Source: Cephalotus follicularis
Taxonomy: Eukaryota > Streptophyta > Magnoliopsida > Oxalidales > Cephalotaceae
Direction: 5' to 3'
DNA length: 64,000 bases
NCBI GenBank assembly: GCA_001972305.1
Contig: BDDD01000976.1
Location: 62,001 to 126,000 of the forward strand
The stretch's first letter is position 1. Every line of letters begins with the position of its first letter. Below are positions 1 through 13,019 of the stretch, piece by piece. The translations under genes and the position numbers were made by a program. The notes below the pieces were generated by a model, which was not told the origin of the DNA, made no database searches, and was given only the letters and a program-made list of their open reading frames with translations.

Positions 1-1741
1 ACCATGCCATTGCCTTATGGACGCATGCAGAGCATTGTTTAGGCATCTATCATGTAAGGGCCGCATGCATAAACCCACTTAATGCCTTCTCTACCTTATT
101 TCTGCTCGGGCGCATAGCCCGTGCTCAACACCCACTCCCGAGGCGCTTGCATGAGGAGTGGTCGGAATGCCAGAGGAGAGCTCGAGCATACAAGGTATGC
201 ATGTCAGGCATGGCGGTAGGACCTCAGCACATGAGCTCAGCACTTCTGCGTGGATGCTCGGCGCCTTAACATAGTGGGCGCTATTGCAGAGGAAGGCTTG
301 GAACCCCTGCCATGGACGCTCGGCACACCTGCTATGGACGCTCGGCACCTCTGCCATGGCTACTCAGCATGTGTGCTGGCAACTTGGCACCTCAGGCGTT
401 GCATGCTCCTCGGTACATGGCGTCCTCGGCGTGTGTGGCATGGCACCTCGGCGTCTTCATCTTGGGAGCTCTGGCGCATGGCAGAGGAAGCCATGGTTGC
501 TCCTCGGGAGTGTGGCTCCTCGATGCCTGGTAAGCTCAGGGGTCAGGTACCCTGGCATGTGGCTCCTCGGCATGCTTGGATGCCATCAACGGGGAGCTCG
601 GGTGTTGGCGATGCCTGCTGGGACATGCTCGGCTATGCCTGGGTAGAAGAGCATGGCACTGGCACACTTAGGCGCATGCCACAGAGCTCGGGATGGAGAA
701 CTCGGCTCCCATCATACATGCTCGGTTGCTCGCTACACCACGCTCAGGACACATGCATGCTTTGACACTACATGGTCAGCACGGTTGGACGCCATTTCAT
801 CATACTCAGATGCATGGTGTTGTGTCCTCGGCAGCTTGGGCACATGGAGAGCTCGGCACCGGCTATTGACGGCTCAGCACCTCGCCATGCTCGGGCGCAT
901 GACGATGAGGAGCTCGGGTGTTTGATCGTGGCCTGCTATTGGGCGCATCACTCGGGTCACAGCTTTGCGGGCTCGAGCATAAAGGACCCATTTTGAATGT
1001 AGTCGGGCCAAGCAATTAACGCCATCCCACTTCTTATTATGGGTATATGCAGGTGTATAAATATGTATATATATAAATTCCCAATGCGCATTCCAGGTGA
1101 CTAACGCCCATTTAACTTTCGTCATTTCTATGCTTAGTGTAATTTCAATCACAATATTTTCCATACAATGAAAGTACTGAGTAGGAGGTAGATCCTACCT
1201 GGAAACCACTAGAGTTGGATTATGCTTTCCTTTGCTCCACTCCACAGTTGCAAATGCTCTCTTTTGCTTTTAGAATGTCTCTTTCCTCCTCCTGTGAAGG
1301 CTGAGAGTGAGGGATTAAATAGAGGGAGAGAAGGGAGACAAGAAGGCTCTAGACGATTGCCCTCTTTTCTTTGTCTCCTTCCTCCATTTCTCCAACCAAC
1401 CGTCCCCACTTTTCTTCCTTCACTTTTATAACCAGCCAAGGAAGTTTACAGAATTCTTTAGACAATTCCAGCAAATCCTTCTCATTATGGGCTGAGGACT
1501 AAAGGAGTCGGCCCAACTCCCTTTTCTCTTTATTATAACAAGTAGCCCAAAATCATTAGTAAACATTTTAAGCCCAATTCTCCTTTTGCTCTCTTAAACA
1601 AATCTCGGCCCAATAACATATAGTCTATTTCCATGTCCAAATGCCATTTTCTTTATTGATTCCATTCAAGTTCAATAACAGTATCACATTTTTTAGCCCA
1701 ATTTTCATTCTTTAATTATTTATAAAATTCGGGATATTACA
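1..1741 (-). repeat. Element A left LTR (3' LTR), partial in window
   Basis: The plus strand ends in GGGATATTACA at 1741, so on the minus strand the LTR starts TGTAATATCCC. It matches 10148-11872 nearly end to end with scattered differences. Bases about 200-1000 are rich in repeated CTCGG, GCATGG and GGCAC words. These give long open frames of odd composition (Trp, His, Gly, Ala) that I do not take as genes. The rest is AT-rich. The start lies outside the window. Confidence 0.85.
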
Positions 1742-2308
1742 GTCCTCCCCCCCTTAGAGGAATCTCATCCTGAGATTCTGGGCTCTGGTCAAGGAAAAAA
1801 TATCGTTTCCATATCTTTGTCGGCATGTTGATATCATCATAACATTAACAATACTCATTCATCCTTCTGGTGACAATCTAGAGGCTAACTAGACGTATAT
1901 ATATATACTATCCCATACCAGCATATATAAGCAGTCAACCATCTAGAGGTTAGCTAGTTATATATACTGTCCTATACCAGCATATATAAATAGCTAACCA
2001 CGTACACCATCAAGACACAATATCGATACAGTACAATTTAGTAACATTACAATCCTTAACAATGTACCGTACATTCCTCAACCATTCGTTATGTATCCAT
2101 TCCGTATCCGTAACTGTACCATCCATGATCATACAATCGTCAACCATTAATCTTAACCCTATAATTCGATCACCATTTGTTCCTTAACAGTTTGAACTAC
2201 AACAATTTCCATCACTCATTATCAATGCAATACAATAGGTCTGATTTCCACTTCAGAGGGTAACGATACATTTTCATATTCACGTCAAGTTCGATCATCG
2301 GTAACATT
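1742..2308 (-). other. Element A non-coding interior next to the 3' LTR
   Basis: No gene is seen here. The C-rich tract at 1742-1760 is the purine tract read from the other strand. An AT-rich stretch follows, with two near-identical pieces around 1880-1935 and 1940-1990 that share CTAGAGG..TAGCTAG and CATATATAA words. Confidence 0.6.
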
Positions 2309-3759
2309 TTACTTATCCATAGCATGCACTCTACCTTGCATGGTAGGTGTTGACTCCATTGGTTGTTTTCCACGGTCTCCTTGTTTTGTGCTGGTGCTAG
2401 GACGACTCTGATATTGCTGTTCAGAGTTACGGCTCGGTTGGGGACCTCCTTGATAAGAGACCGAACTCGGTCCCGGTTGATTACCATACCCATCTATTCT
2501 ATAAGGACATTCTGAAATTTTATGGTTTGCAGCTCCGCATCTCATACAATTGCCAGCCTTCCACCAACAATCATCAGAAGCATGGTTGGTACGCTGATAA
2601 TATATGCATGGTTCATAAGGGGCTTGATTGCTGGAGCTAGTAAGTCTAGAGGGACTCCTTTGGGGCGACAATAATCCCCGATTTCTTCATCGAGCACCTT
2701 GTCCTCTTCTTCTCTGCTGGGAGTCAAGAAATTGTTTTGCAAGTCTGGAGGGTCCAGGAGGGCTACTAGTACTTCGTGGAGACCTACTCTGGCCGGGACT
2801 ACTGCTATACCTCATTTTCTGAGATTTATTACTGCCCCCAGAATGTTCATCTGGAGACACTAATCTCTTATTATCAGTTTGAATCCTTAATCTCTGTATT
2901 TCATTAATCACTGCCTCGACATCTCTGGCTCTACTGGACAACTCAAAGAGGGATCTCAACCGTAGAGGCACCATTTGTTGTCTGATATCAGGTCTAAGGC
3001 CGATGAGAAAATTCTTGGCCTTCCTTACTTCAGGGTCAACCATGTGTGGAGCAGCTCTTGACAGTTCAAAAAACTTGGCCTCATACTGTGCCACTGTCAT
3101 GTCACCTTGAGCTAAGTTAAGAAACTCAGCTTCCTTTTGTCCGTCTATGCTTCGGGATAGTACTGTTCATTAAATTCTTCCTTGAATTTCTCCCATGATC
3201 TGACTATCCCAGCTCTTTCCCATGAAGTTTCAACCATTTTCCACCAATGATCTGCTTCACCTTGCAACATGTAAGTGGCGAAGAGAACTTTATGAGAATC
3301 GAAACACTCCAAAACTATGAAAATCTTTTCCATTTGCATTAACCATCTCTCAGTTGCTATAACATCAGGCTCTCCTGAAAACACGGGGGGATTTAATCTT
3401 AAGAACTTGACTAAAGGATCCTCTAGGCGCGAAGGTTGGTCAACCGATCTCCTTGCAGTCATAGAACACCTAAGAGTTCTAGCAGCAGGGAGCTGTTTAG
3501 GTGCCTCAGCCGCACGTCTATCAGCTCTGGCAACTGTGGTTTGTTCTGTTGTAGTCGTATGTCGCTGCATAAATTCACTCATCTGGGCCATCATTGCCCG
3601 CATTCTTCTCATAAGGCTCCTAGACTCCCGTCGATCATGGTCTGTAATTCCTGCCTATTGGGCTACATTTGCTTCTTCTGCATCTCTCTAAGAGCAAGTA
3701 AGTCTAGTTGACGACTTGGGTCTTGCTCCTCGTGCAATTCTGCTTCGACGACCATCCAT
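2309..3759 (-). pseudogene. gag: Element A gag (capsid and zinc knuckle), broken
   Basis: The start codon is at 3759, about 110 bases after the primer-binding site in element direction. The capsid part (about 3145-3612) carries the retrotransposon gag pattern, with the words LRLNPPVFSGEPD, WLMQMEKIF and ADHWWKMVE. A second capsid part follows at 2687-3100 (MTVAQYEAKFFELSR, then a basic Ser/Pro-rich stretch). One CCHC zinc knuckle (CMRCGAANHKISEC) is near 2515-2560. The order capsid then knuckle is normal for Ty3/gypsy gag, which packages element RNA. It is a fossil with several breaks. Confidence 0.85.
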
Positions 3760-3886
3760 TTTTACTCTGTATAACAACAAAGGGTTAATATCCACTCATC
3801 TTTCCCGCATGCAACTTAACTTTATAAGCCAAGGACTCCGTACTGGAGTATCCAGAATAGGAGAACCGCGGCTCTGATACCAAGTC

Positions 3887-3939
3887 TGTAACGCCCCAAA
3901 ACCCAATGGTCAACCCCCAAGGTTTGACACATTACTAAC
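3887..3939 (-). repeat. Element A right LTR, first piece before B
   Basis: It begins TGTAACGCCCC directly after the primer-binding site (3871-3882) and runs 53 bases to the B insertion. Its last five bases, CTAAC (3935-3939), are repeated at 9130-9134 as the target duplication of B. Confidence 0.85.
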
Positions 3940-6626
3940 TGTAACACCCCCGATTCGGAGGGAGTCATCACGGGTCCTAATCCTAAACTATTCATAACCG
4001 ATCTTATGACATGACTCATTTTATTCCTGTTTATCAATTTATTAACTTAGCATGTATTCATCTTTAACTATAAATCAAGGTTCGCCTTTATTCTTACTAT
4101 CAAATATATACTCATTTTTTATCAAATTGCGTGATGGTCTAAACGTAACAATTATAATCTAATAATGGTCTAGCAACTTTATTCAAAATATGAAACTTAA
4201 ACATAAACTGGAAGTTTAAGTATCATATACTTTAAGCATAAAATAAAGTAACATTATTTTCAAAAAAAGAGTGAGGGTAAGTAGTTATACAATCAATTCA
4301 AACGAGTAATAGATTTTCAAGCGATATTCAATTTTATAATCTAAGTTCAACATCCCAAAACATATTCAAAACGAAAACATCAAACAGAGACTTGTCCGAT
4401 TCCATAATCTCATTACCGAGATCCAAAGTGCATACACATATGCATAGGTGCAAGGGGTTCATGAGGCTCACATGCCAAACGGAACGACGTGTACGGCACT
4501 ACACAATCAATCCCCAGAATCCGTATCCTTAACATAACATATAACTAGAGTATACCCATACGCCTCTATCACAACATATCAGATCCATAAATCCACCTCA
4601 TGGGATTTATTCAAAACAAAGAGAGACGCCATAGTCGCATCACACTGGTACGGAAGTGTCACGTCCCTGTGCCAGGCCCACGACGTGCCTATGGTACCTC
4701 CATAGGTAGGAAATATCTCTGTGTATAAACTTATTTCGAAAACATTGTTTTATTTCTAAAAACAATTTTTTTAAAAACGTAAACACATTTTCTAACATTT
4801 CTAGACATAGCAAAAATCATTACATAGTATCAACTCATTTATTTTTCCACCATAAAGAGGTGATCATTTCACAAAATATCGTAGTGTATCTTAGCATAAA
4901 AATATAATTAGGAACATTTAATTTCATAAAATGTCAAAAACCAATTTATTTACGTGACATATCATAAAACATAATCAAGTCTATAAAACGAGGTCCTAGA
5001 ATACAACTGATTTTAATTCATTTCAGTAAGACCGAAGGAATAAGCCAAAGAGCAGAAAATCAGTACCTTAAGCAATCACAAAAAGATAGACGAATTGATC
5101 AACAATTTAAAAGTCCCTCGAAGCACAACAATCTAAAAGATACAATACCATTCATACAAGGGTTCAAAATCACTTTCAAACATCAAACAGTAACTTAATA
5201 GTGTTTAAAACAGACTCTAAATCCATTACAAAACCAAACGGATGACAAAACTTGAAACCAGAAAATTCACTGGGCAATTCCAGCCGACTGTATCAGGGTC
5301 CAGTCGACTACTCAAAGGTGGCAGTCGACTGTGTGGCATAGGCAGCCGACTAGTCAACTGGGTATGAATCTAGTCGACTACTCAAAGGGTGGCAGTCGAT
5401 TACTCACACTGGGTTGCTTCCAGTCGACTGGGACAGGGGTCCAGTCGACTGTGCAAGGCCAAACAGTCGACTGTTTCAAGAGGCATTCGACTGTTCTGGG
5501 CGACAGAACAACAAAAACACAGCAATTCAATTCCAATTCTCTGTCAAATTTCCAATATTACTATACTATATGATTTTAAACATTTACATAGGACATATGT
5601 GACTTATTAGTTGCATTTAAACATCCAGAAATAATGCAGTGGGTGATCTTTCTTTTAAGGGAAGAAAACTCTGCTTCATAGCATGCATAACTATTAATCA
5701 ATTTCCTGTCAAACACTAACTATTAAGTTTAAAACCTGTTTACTGCCATTATTAGACTTTCCAGGGCTTACTAACAATCTCATAACAGTAACAAAACATC
5801 CATGGCAGGAAATCAAAACTAAACTCACTAGTAACCACATGAACATGCATGGATATCATTAAACTAATTTTAATTGTTCAACCACAATAACAGAGGAAGA
5901 CAAACCTGGTATGATGATCAAAGGAGAACAAAACGAATATTAATCTTGCAGGTTCGACTCTAGGAGGAAGATACACAGTGGAGGCACAACCATGACATAT
6001 AACATACATATAAAACTTAGAAAAGGCAATTTAGGACATGCTAAGCCAAAAAGGAAATCAAAATCTGTTATGATAAGGAAAAGGAGCAAAATTTCGGGAT
6101 TGAGGGTGAGAATTGAGGGAAAGAAATCTATTTTTGTGAGGGAGAAGGAAGAAAAACGGGAAAGGGAGGGAAGAAAGGGAAAAATAAGTCTTTATTCCAA
6201 TAAATGAATATTTTGTTTACTAATTATATAATTTTTCCATTTATAATAAATAAAACTAATTTATAATACAACAATTGATTTTATTTTCCCTTAATCCCTA
6301 TTACAATAATTTATCAAAAGCCAAAAAATAAAAGGATTTATTTTCCAGTTAAAACAATTTCACCACGTTAATAATAAAAACCAATTTAATATTTATTCGA
6401 AATATAATTCTATTAATTTTACGTATTCATATACATAATCCAACCAATATAATAACAAGACAATAAATTTTTGTTTTTCCAACAATCATATCCTAATAAA
6501 ATAAAAGTCCTAAGTTTAAATTCACATAACCCAAGGAACACATTATGCCACAACAAAATATACCAACACAACCAATAAATCAAATTTAAAATCCGAAATA
6601 TGCACGTGAACGAACGGGGTATTACA
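3940..6626 (-). repeat. Element B left LTR (long form, 2.69 kb)
   Basis: It ends in GTATTACA at 6626 and is followed by the C-rich purine-tract complement. It shares about 1.05 kb with the right LTR (8079-9129) and its order of words with the C LTR (49806-53556), including the stretch near 4660-4710 about the cost-like words GTGCCAGGCCCACGACGTGC. The middle holds a cluster of AGTCGACTG motifs (5283-5500). A Lys/Arg-rich 71-residue open frame (5992-6207) recurs in the right LTR and is not taken as a gene. Confidence 0.9.
5283..5500. repeat. Cluster of AGTCGACTG dyad motifs in B LTR
   Basis: About ten copies of CAGTCGACTG or close variants (CAGCCGACTG, TAGTCGACTA, CAGTCGATTA) lie 10-25 bases apart. 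The core GTCGAC is a perfect palindrome. A matching cluster is present in the related C LTR at 52090-52260. Confidence 0.8.
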
Positions 6627-6753
6627 TCCTCCCCCCCTTAAAAAGATTTCATCCCGAAATCTTAACATATATCAATCCGAACAAATAACAGAAAAGTCAC
6701 ACCAAGATGCATAACAAACGACTCAATGACAATAGCATAAGTTGACTTATCAG

Positions 6754-7905
6754 TCAACCAAACATCTTACAGTTACGAAAACAAAACAAAACAGAAACAA
6801 TACCTGTTGCGTTCGCTGTCTGATGTGTCGTTAAGGCGAAGACTCTACCTCCCACATTGCGATGTCCAGCATCATTACCATCTCCTCCTTTATTTCTAGT
6901 ACGAGGATTCGGGCAATCCTTAAAGAGATGACCCTTTTGTCCACAAGCAAAACATGCCCCAGTGGCCTTGTAACATGTCCTAATAGGATGTCGTTTCCCA
7001 CACGTATCACACAAAGAAATCTGAACATTGGGGTTATCCCCATCCTTATTCTGATTATGATTCTTCTTATGCTGTTTACCTTCACCTTGTTGTTTAGAAT
7101 TATGTCCTCAGAAATCACTCCTATTCCGTTTCTTTTCCTTTTCTTGTCGAGCTTCTTGAAAATCCAACCTCTCTAATTCAATATTCTTTGCAACATTTGC
7201 TACTTCAGCCACGTCAGCAAACCTGGAGTTTATCAGTTTTCCCCTTAGCTGGTACTGCAATTTCCATTTGAACTTCTCTGCTTGTTCCAACGCAGACCCC
7301 ACCGCGGATCCAGCAAAACCCGCTAACCTAGTGAACCGGGCCAAAAACTCGGTGGCTGATTCACCATCCTTCTGCCTAGTGTTAACAAACTCCCTTGCGT
7401 AAGCTTCCTTATAAGCAGTGGGGAAATACTGCTGATAGAAAACCCCACAGAATTCAAACCATGTCAGGGCATCAATGTAGTCTCCTCCCTTAGCTAGCTT
7501 CAAAGTTTGCCACCACTTTTGAGCATCCCCTTCCAACTTATAAGCTCCCAACCTTACCTTTTGTTCGTCATCGTATCCTAACACATTGAAGATCTTTTCC
7601 ATGTGCGCAATACAGTTTTCAGCCTCTACAGGGGTGAGGGCCGAACTAAATGACTGTAGCCTCTACTTTTGGAACCGTTCAAGCCAGACATATGCAGAAA
7701 TGTCAGGCCGGTTCCCAATTTCCCCACCAACCTAAACATTGGCCGGTGCATTTTCCGCCGCGACTTGCTCTTGGCGTCCTTGCCCTTACTTTTGCATAGC
7801 ATGAATCAATCGATCTATTTCTTGAGCAACTTCCTGTCGCACTAACTCTTCAACCGTGGGCTCAGTTGGTTCGTTTCCTTGTGGGGTATTCCTTGCTCGT
7901 ACCAT
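6754..7905 (-). pseudogene. gag: Element B gag (capsid and zinc knuckle), broken
   Basis: The start is at 7905 (MVRARN). The capsid region at 7108-7602 carries MEKIFNVLGYDDEQKVRLG, LEGDAQKWW, YQQYFPTAYKEAYAREF and ATEFLARFTRLAGFAG. The CCHC knuckle CFACGQKGHLFKDC lies near 6895-6960, preceded by a second Cys/His cluster (CDTCGKRHPIRTC). The gag of C (53728-54930) is the same type, with EAYAREF and FTRLAGFAGSA shared. No pol follows before the 3' LTR. Fossil with several breaks. Confidence 0.85.
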
Positions 7906-8078
7906 CTACGAAACATAAATCCAAAACATAACACAACAACAAAGAAACCAAGGTCGAAACAACAAACATGTCAGAAAGATCACAACAAAAGATCCTAACC
8001 CAATGTCTACCCAATCTCACAGGTCAAACCTAGACAGGTCTTCTAAGGAAAGCAAAACCTATTCTCTGATACCATTTC

Positions 8079-9129
8079 TGTAACACCCCCGATTCGGAGG
8101 GAGTCGTCATGGGGCCTAATCCTAAACTATTCATAACCGATCTTATGACATGGGTCATTTTATTCCTTTTTATCAATTTATTAACTTAGCATGTATTCAT
8201 CTTTAACTATAAATCAAGGTTCGCCTTTATTCTTACTATCAAATATTAACTCATCTTTGATCAAATTGCGTGATGGTCTAAACGTAACAATTATAATCTA
8301 ATAATGGTCTAGCAACTTTATTCAAAATATGAAACTTAAACATAAACTGGAAGTTATATCATTAAACTAATTTTAATTGTTAAACCATAATAACAGAGGA
8401 AGACAAACCTGGTATGATGATCAAAGGAGAACAAAACGAATATTAATCTTACAGGTTCGGCTCTAGGAGGAAGATACACAGTGGAGGCACAACCATGACA
8501 TATATCATACATATACAACTTAGAAAAGGCAATTTAGGTCATGCTAAGCCAAAAAGGAAATCAAAATCTGTTATGATAAGGAAAAGGAGCAAAATTTCGG
8601 GATTGAGGGTGAGAATTGAGGGAAAGAAATCTGTTTTTGTGAGGGAGAAGGAAGAAAAACGGGAAAGGGAGGGAAGAAAGGGAAAAATAAGTCTTTATTC
8701 CAATAAATGAATATTTTGTTTCCTAATTATTTAATTTTTCCATTTATAATAAATAAAACTAATTTATAATACAACAATTGATTTTATTTTCCCTTAATCC
8801 CTATTCCAATACTTTATCAAAAGCCAAAAAATAAAAGGATTTATTTTCCAGTTAAAACAATTTCACCACGTTAATAATAAAAACCAATTTAATATTTATA
8901 CGAAATATAATTCTATTAATTTTAAATATACATATACATAATCCAACCAATATAATAACAAGACAATAAATTTTTGTTTTTCCAACAATCATATCCTAAT
9001 AAAATAAAAGTCCTAAGTTTAAATTCACATAACCAAAGGAACACATTATGCCACAACAAAATATACCAACACAACCAATAAATCAAATTTAAAATCCGAA
9101 ATATGCACGTGAACGAACGGGGTATTACA
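8079..9129 (-). repeat. Element B right LTR (short form, 1.05 kb)
   Basis: It starts TGTAACACCCCCGATTCGG at 8079 and ends GTATTACA at 9129, then the duplicated CTAAC. It is the same sequence as the left LTR but without its middle, so the AGTCGACTG cluster is absent here. Confidence 0.88.
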
Positions 9130-11872
9130 CTAACAGTATCATTCATTTAATAATAATCAGCGGAAAGAAAAACATTTAAACAATACAATAATATATGCGG
9201 ATCAGTCCAATAAAATATCGCTTACGTGGATAAAACCCAAGTTATACAATACAGTCAAACGAATAGATCTGCCACAAGCCGGCATGTCATAATACTAAAA
9301 TACAATATTCTTATGCTGCTGGGTCGTCGAACTGCAATAAAAGGAAGGACACTCACCCGGGGCTTCAAACCTCAGTTTGTTGCGAAACTCCACCTGTACC
9401 TGACCCATTACATTAAAATGCAAAGGGTAAGCGACCAATGGTCGTGTAGGAACTACCACCATGCATTTATGAAATACAGATGCAGCAAGCATATGCAATG
9501 CAAACGAGAGATGCTATGATCGCAGTGCAGTTCATTCAATAAGTAGTCACTAACAGTCATTTGATCACTAACAGTCATTCACTAAATCCCTCGGTCGGCA
9601 TCCCCTACTAAAGGAGGAGCGATAACGTACTCCAGACGTTAAGGCAGAGGAGCCAGGACAGGAATATTATACAGTAACAGTGAAAGTCAGTAACAGCAAC
9701 ATTAACATTAGCAGTAACAATCAATGCAATATCAGCCTTGGTGACCCTCCTGGATCATCTCGGTCGGTGACCCAATTCGGATCATCTCAGTCGGTGGCCC
9801 ATTGAATCATCTCGAAGGATAAGCTTCCTGGATCATCTCCGTCGGTGACCCTATTCAGGATCATCTCAGTCGGTGACCTAGTACAGTATGTTGACAGTAT
9901 CATTACAGTAATCACTACACTATAATATAACACTACATTCACAGCCTTAATCTCTTTCTTACACTACATCTACTATTTTATAAACCACTTATCATCCTTT
10001 TTATACTCCATGCACTTATCACTCACTACACTTATCACTATTTTAATCTCCCTTCCACAGCCGAGATATCAATCATACTCACATATAAATATTGATTTCC
10101 TTGAATGCACGGTTAATGGCGCTGTAGGTGCACTATTTCCCCAACACACCATGCCATTGCCTTATGGATGCATCCGGAGCATTGTTTAAGCATCTATCAT
10201 GTAAGGGCCGCATACATAAACCCACTCAATGCTTTCTCTGCCTTATTTCTACTCGGGCGCATAGCCCGTGCTCAACACCCACTCCCAAGGCACATGCATG
10301 AGGAGTGCTTGGCATGCCAGATGAGAGCTCGGGCATACAAGGTACGCATGGCAGCTCGGGCATGGCGGTAGGACCTCAACACATGAGCTTAGCACTTCTG
10401 CGTGGATGCTCGGCTCCTTAACATAGTCGGTGCCATTGCAGAGGAAGGCTTGGCATCCCTGCCATGGACGCTCGGCACCCCTGTCATGGCTGCTCAACAT
10501 GGGTCCTCGAAAACTTGGCACCTCAGGCACTGCATGCTCCTCGGCACATGGCGTCCTCGGCATGTGTGGCATGGCACCTCGGCGTCTTCATCTTGGGAGC
10601 TCTGGCGCATGGCAGAGGAAGCAATGGTTGATCCTCGGGAGTGTGGCTCCTCGACGCCTGGATAGCTCGGGTGTACGGTACCCTGGCATGTGGCTCCTCG
10701 GCATGCTTGGATGCCATCAACGGGGAGCTCGGGTGTTGGCGATGCTTGCTGGGACATGCTCGACCATGCCGGGGTAGAAGAGCCTGACACTGGCACACGC
10801 AGGCGCATGCCATGGAGCTCGGGACGGAGAACTTGACGCCCATCATACATGCTTGGTTGCTCGCTACGCCACGCTCAGGACACATGTATGTTTTGACACT
10901 ACATGCTCAGCACGGTTGGACGCCATTTCATCATACTAGGATGCATGGTGTTGTGTCCTCGATAGCTTGGGCACATGGAGAGCTCGGTGCCGGCTGTTGA
11001 TGGCTTAGCACCTCGCCATGCTCGGGCGCATGACGATGAGGAGCTTGGGTGTTTGATCATGGCCTGCTATTGGGCGCGTCACTCGGGTCACAACTTTGCG
11101 TGCTCGGGCATAAAGGACCGGTTTTGGACATAGTCGGGCCAAGCAATTAATGCCATCCCACTTCTTATTATGGGTATATGCTTGTGTATAAATATGTATA
11201 TATATAAAATCCCAATACGCATTCCAGGGGACTAACGCCCATTTAACATTCATCATTTCTATGCTTAGTCTAATTTCAATCACAATATTTTCCATACAAT
11301 GAAAGTAGTGAGTAGGAGGTAGATCCTACCTGGAAGCCACTAGAATTGGATTATGCTTTCCTTTGCTCTACTCCACAGCTGCAATTGCTCTCTTTTGCTT
11401 CCAGAATGTCTCTTTCCTCCTCATGTGAAGGCTGAGAGTGAGGGATTAAATAGAGGGAAAGAAGGGAGACAAGAAGTCTCTAGACGATTGCCCCCTTTTC
11501 TTTGTATCCTTCCTCCATTTCTCCAACCAACCATCCCCACTTCTCTTCCTTCACTTTTATAACCAGCCAAGGAAGGTTCCGGAATTCTTTAGACAATTCC
11601 AGCAAATCCTTCTCATTATGGGCTGAGGTCTAAAGGAGTCGGCCCAACTTACTTTTCTCTTTATTATAACTATTAGCCCAAAATCATTAGTAAACATTTC
11701 AAGCCCAATTCTCCTTTTACTTTCTTAAACAAATCTAGGCCCAATAACATATAGTCTATTTCCAAGTCCAAATGCCATTTTCTTTATTGATTCGATTCTA
11801 GTCCAATAACAGTATCACATTTTTGAACCCAATTTCCATTCTTTAATTATTTATAAAATTTGGGATATTACA
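9130..11872 (-). repeat. Element A right LTR (5' LTR), second piece after B
   Basis: It continues A's LTR from the CTAAC duplication to GGGATATTACA at 11872. Bases 10148-11872 match 1-1741. Bases 9735-9890 hold a degenerate repeat of GGATCATCTCGGTCGGTGAC. The CTCGG/GCATGG-rich part is 10260-11110. Open frames in this part mirror those of the left LTR and are not taken as genes. Confidence 0.85.
9735..9890. repeat. Degenerate repeat of GATCATCTCGGTCGGTGACC
   Basis: Five units at about 25-35 base spacing, in A's LTR. The reverse complement (TCACCGACTGAGATGA) forms the repeat at 13020-13215 in D, which links the two LTR families. Confidence 0.7.
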
Positions 11873-12184
11873 TTCTGAATTGGTGTTTTCGATCGAAATC
11901 GGTTCATTTTTGCCGGCTGAATCAATTCAGTGGGTTTGAGGCAGAGGAAGAGAGCAGTTGGAGCAAGAAGAGCTCTGTACTCATGACAGCAAGTGAAGCT
12001 GAAGGGGGTAGCAATTCGACGACTCTACTGCAAGTCCTCTCAATTCGTAAGCTCAATTGTTGACAGGTACAATTTACATATGCTTTGATTCCTCATATTG
12101 TGATGGATGAATTAGAGTACTGAGTATGGATTATAATCAGATTGAAAAGGAATTGAAATGTATTTATCTGGTTATTGAACTGCT

Positions 12185-12600
12185 CGTCGAGCCCATTGTT
12201 AAGGTCAACGCATCGACACTTGGCTGATATCTTCGATGCCTTGAGAATGACCAGTTGACGCGTTAGGTGATTCCTCGTGTTTTTATGCGTTAACTAGCGC
12301 AAGACGTCGATGCGAACCAACGCATGTTGACGCGCAATATGGCAGGACACTGATATCATTGACGCCTTATATTTTACAAAGCAACGATAGTACCACGCAT
12401 AGAGCTGATGCACAACACTTAGACGTGCAACGATAGCGTTGACGCCTTATTCATTGCAAACAGTTGACAAGTAAAATCATGCGTCGATGCTTAAGGCATA
12501 ATGCCTAGAACCGTCGATGCCTAGGATTAAAGCATCAACCCTTAGACGCTAAGCGTTAACTCCTAAAGTGATAACGTCGATGCCTAAGTCCCCTGTTTCA
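12185..12600. repeat. Cluster of GTCGAYGC-type motifs in D LTR
   Basis: About 15 words such as ACGTCGATGC, GCGTTGACGC, GCATCGACAC and GCATTGACGCC occur in both directions at 15-40 base spacing. Most variants differ by CG to TG or CA changes. Confidence 0.7.
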
Positions 12601-12649
12601 ACTAACTGCACTGTTTTCCATGGTTTTCAAATATGGTTACAGGTCATAT

Positions 12650-12724
12650 GGTCATGGATTGTGTGGTCGTGGATTGTATGGTTATGGATCGTATGGTTAT
12701 GGACCGTATGGTCATGGATTGATT
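12650..12724. repeat. 15-bp tandem repeat, about five copies
   Basis: The unit is close to GGTTATGGATCGTAT, with copies differing at one to four bases. It is directly readable in D's LTR and is non-coding. Confidence 0.8.
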
Positions 12725-13019
12725 GTTAGCTGTATAATGTCATTTTACGAGTCCTAAGACCTCGTTACACGAAGGCTGACCTAATGCAGAAGGCAGGCAT
12801 TGAAATTGTTATCGGACCAGGACCTACGAGGGACTAGTATATCGGACCAGGACCTTAAGGGACTGGGAATGAATGGATTGTGATCGAATGGATTGTTATT
12901 GAATGGATTGTCTCTACCAAACTTTTGCTATTGAATGCCGAGCAGACCAGCGCCAAAGGCCAAAGGCTAGAGCTAAAGGCGCATAGTCTGACATATGTAA
13001 TATGGGAAATTTCTTTTGA

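Larger units (their letters stand above)
3940..9129 (-). mobile_element. Element B: Ty3/gypsy LTR element, gag only, nested in A
   Basis: It runs from TGTAACACCCC at 3940 to GGTATTACA at 9129 and is flanked by the 5-bp duplication CTAAC (3935-3939 and 9130-9134). Left LTR 3940-6626, interior 6627-8078, right LTR 8079-9129. The primer-binding site is at 8064-8074 (complement of initiator tRNA-Met) and the purine tract follows 6627. Only gag is recognised in the 1.45-kb interior. The LTRs differ at about 10 of the first 200 bases by eye, and the right one is a much shorter form (1.05 against 2.69 kb). The same family as C, by LTR start, LTR end and gag. Coding part broken. Confidence 0.9.
1..11872 (-). 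mobile_element. Element A: Ty3/gypsy LTR element, gag only, split by B
   Basis: Read on the minus strand. The left (3') LTR runs off the window and ends at 1741. The internal part is 1742-3886. The right (5') LTR is 3887-3939 plus 9130-11872, with element B between the pieces. The two LTRs match over at least 1.7 kb (1-1741 against 10148-11872). The primer-binding site is at 3871-3882 (complement of TGGTATCAGAGC) and the purine tract, seen as C-rich plus strand, starts at 1742. The only coding part recognised is gag; no protease, RT or integrase was seen in the 2.1-kb interior. This is the layout of gag-only non-autonomous elements (TR-GAG type). It is broken at several points and older than B, which lies inside it. 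Confidence 0.85.

Noticed and set aside
250-765. Long overlapping open frames, up to 171 residues
   Set aside because: They lie in A's LTR, recur in the other LTR (10400-10780), have odd Trp/His/Gly/Ala-rich composition and match no known motif; they come from repeated CTCGG and GCATGG words.
5992-6207. 71-residue Lys/Arg-rich open frame, also at 8495-8710
   Set aside because: Both copies are the same part of B's two LTRs, so conservation is due to the LTR. No start context or partner gene.
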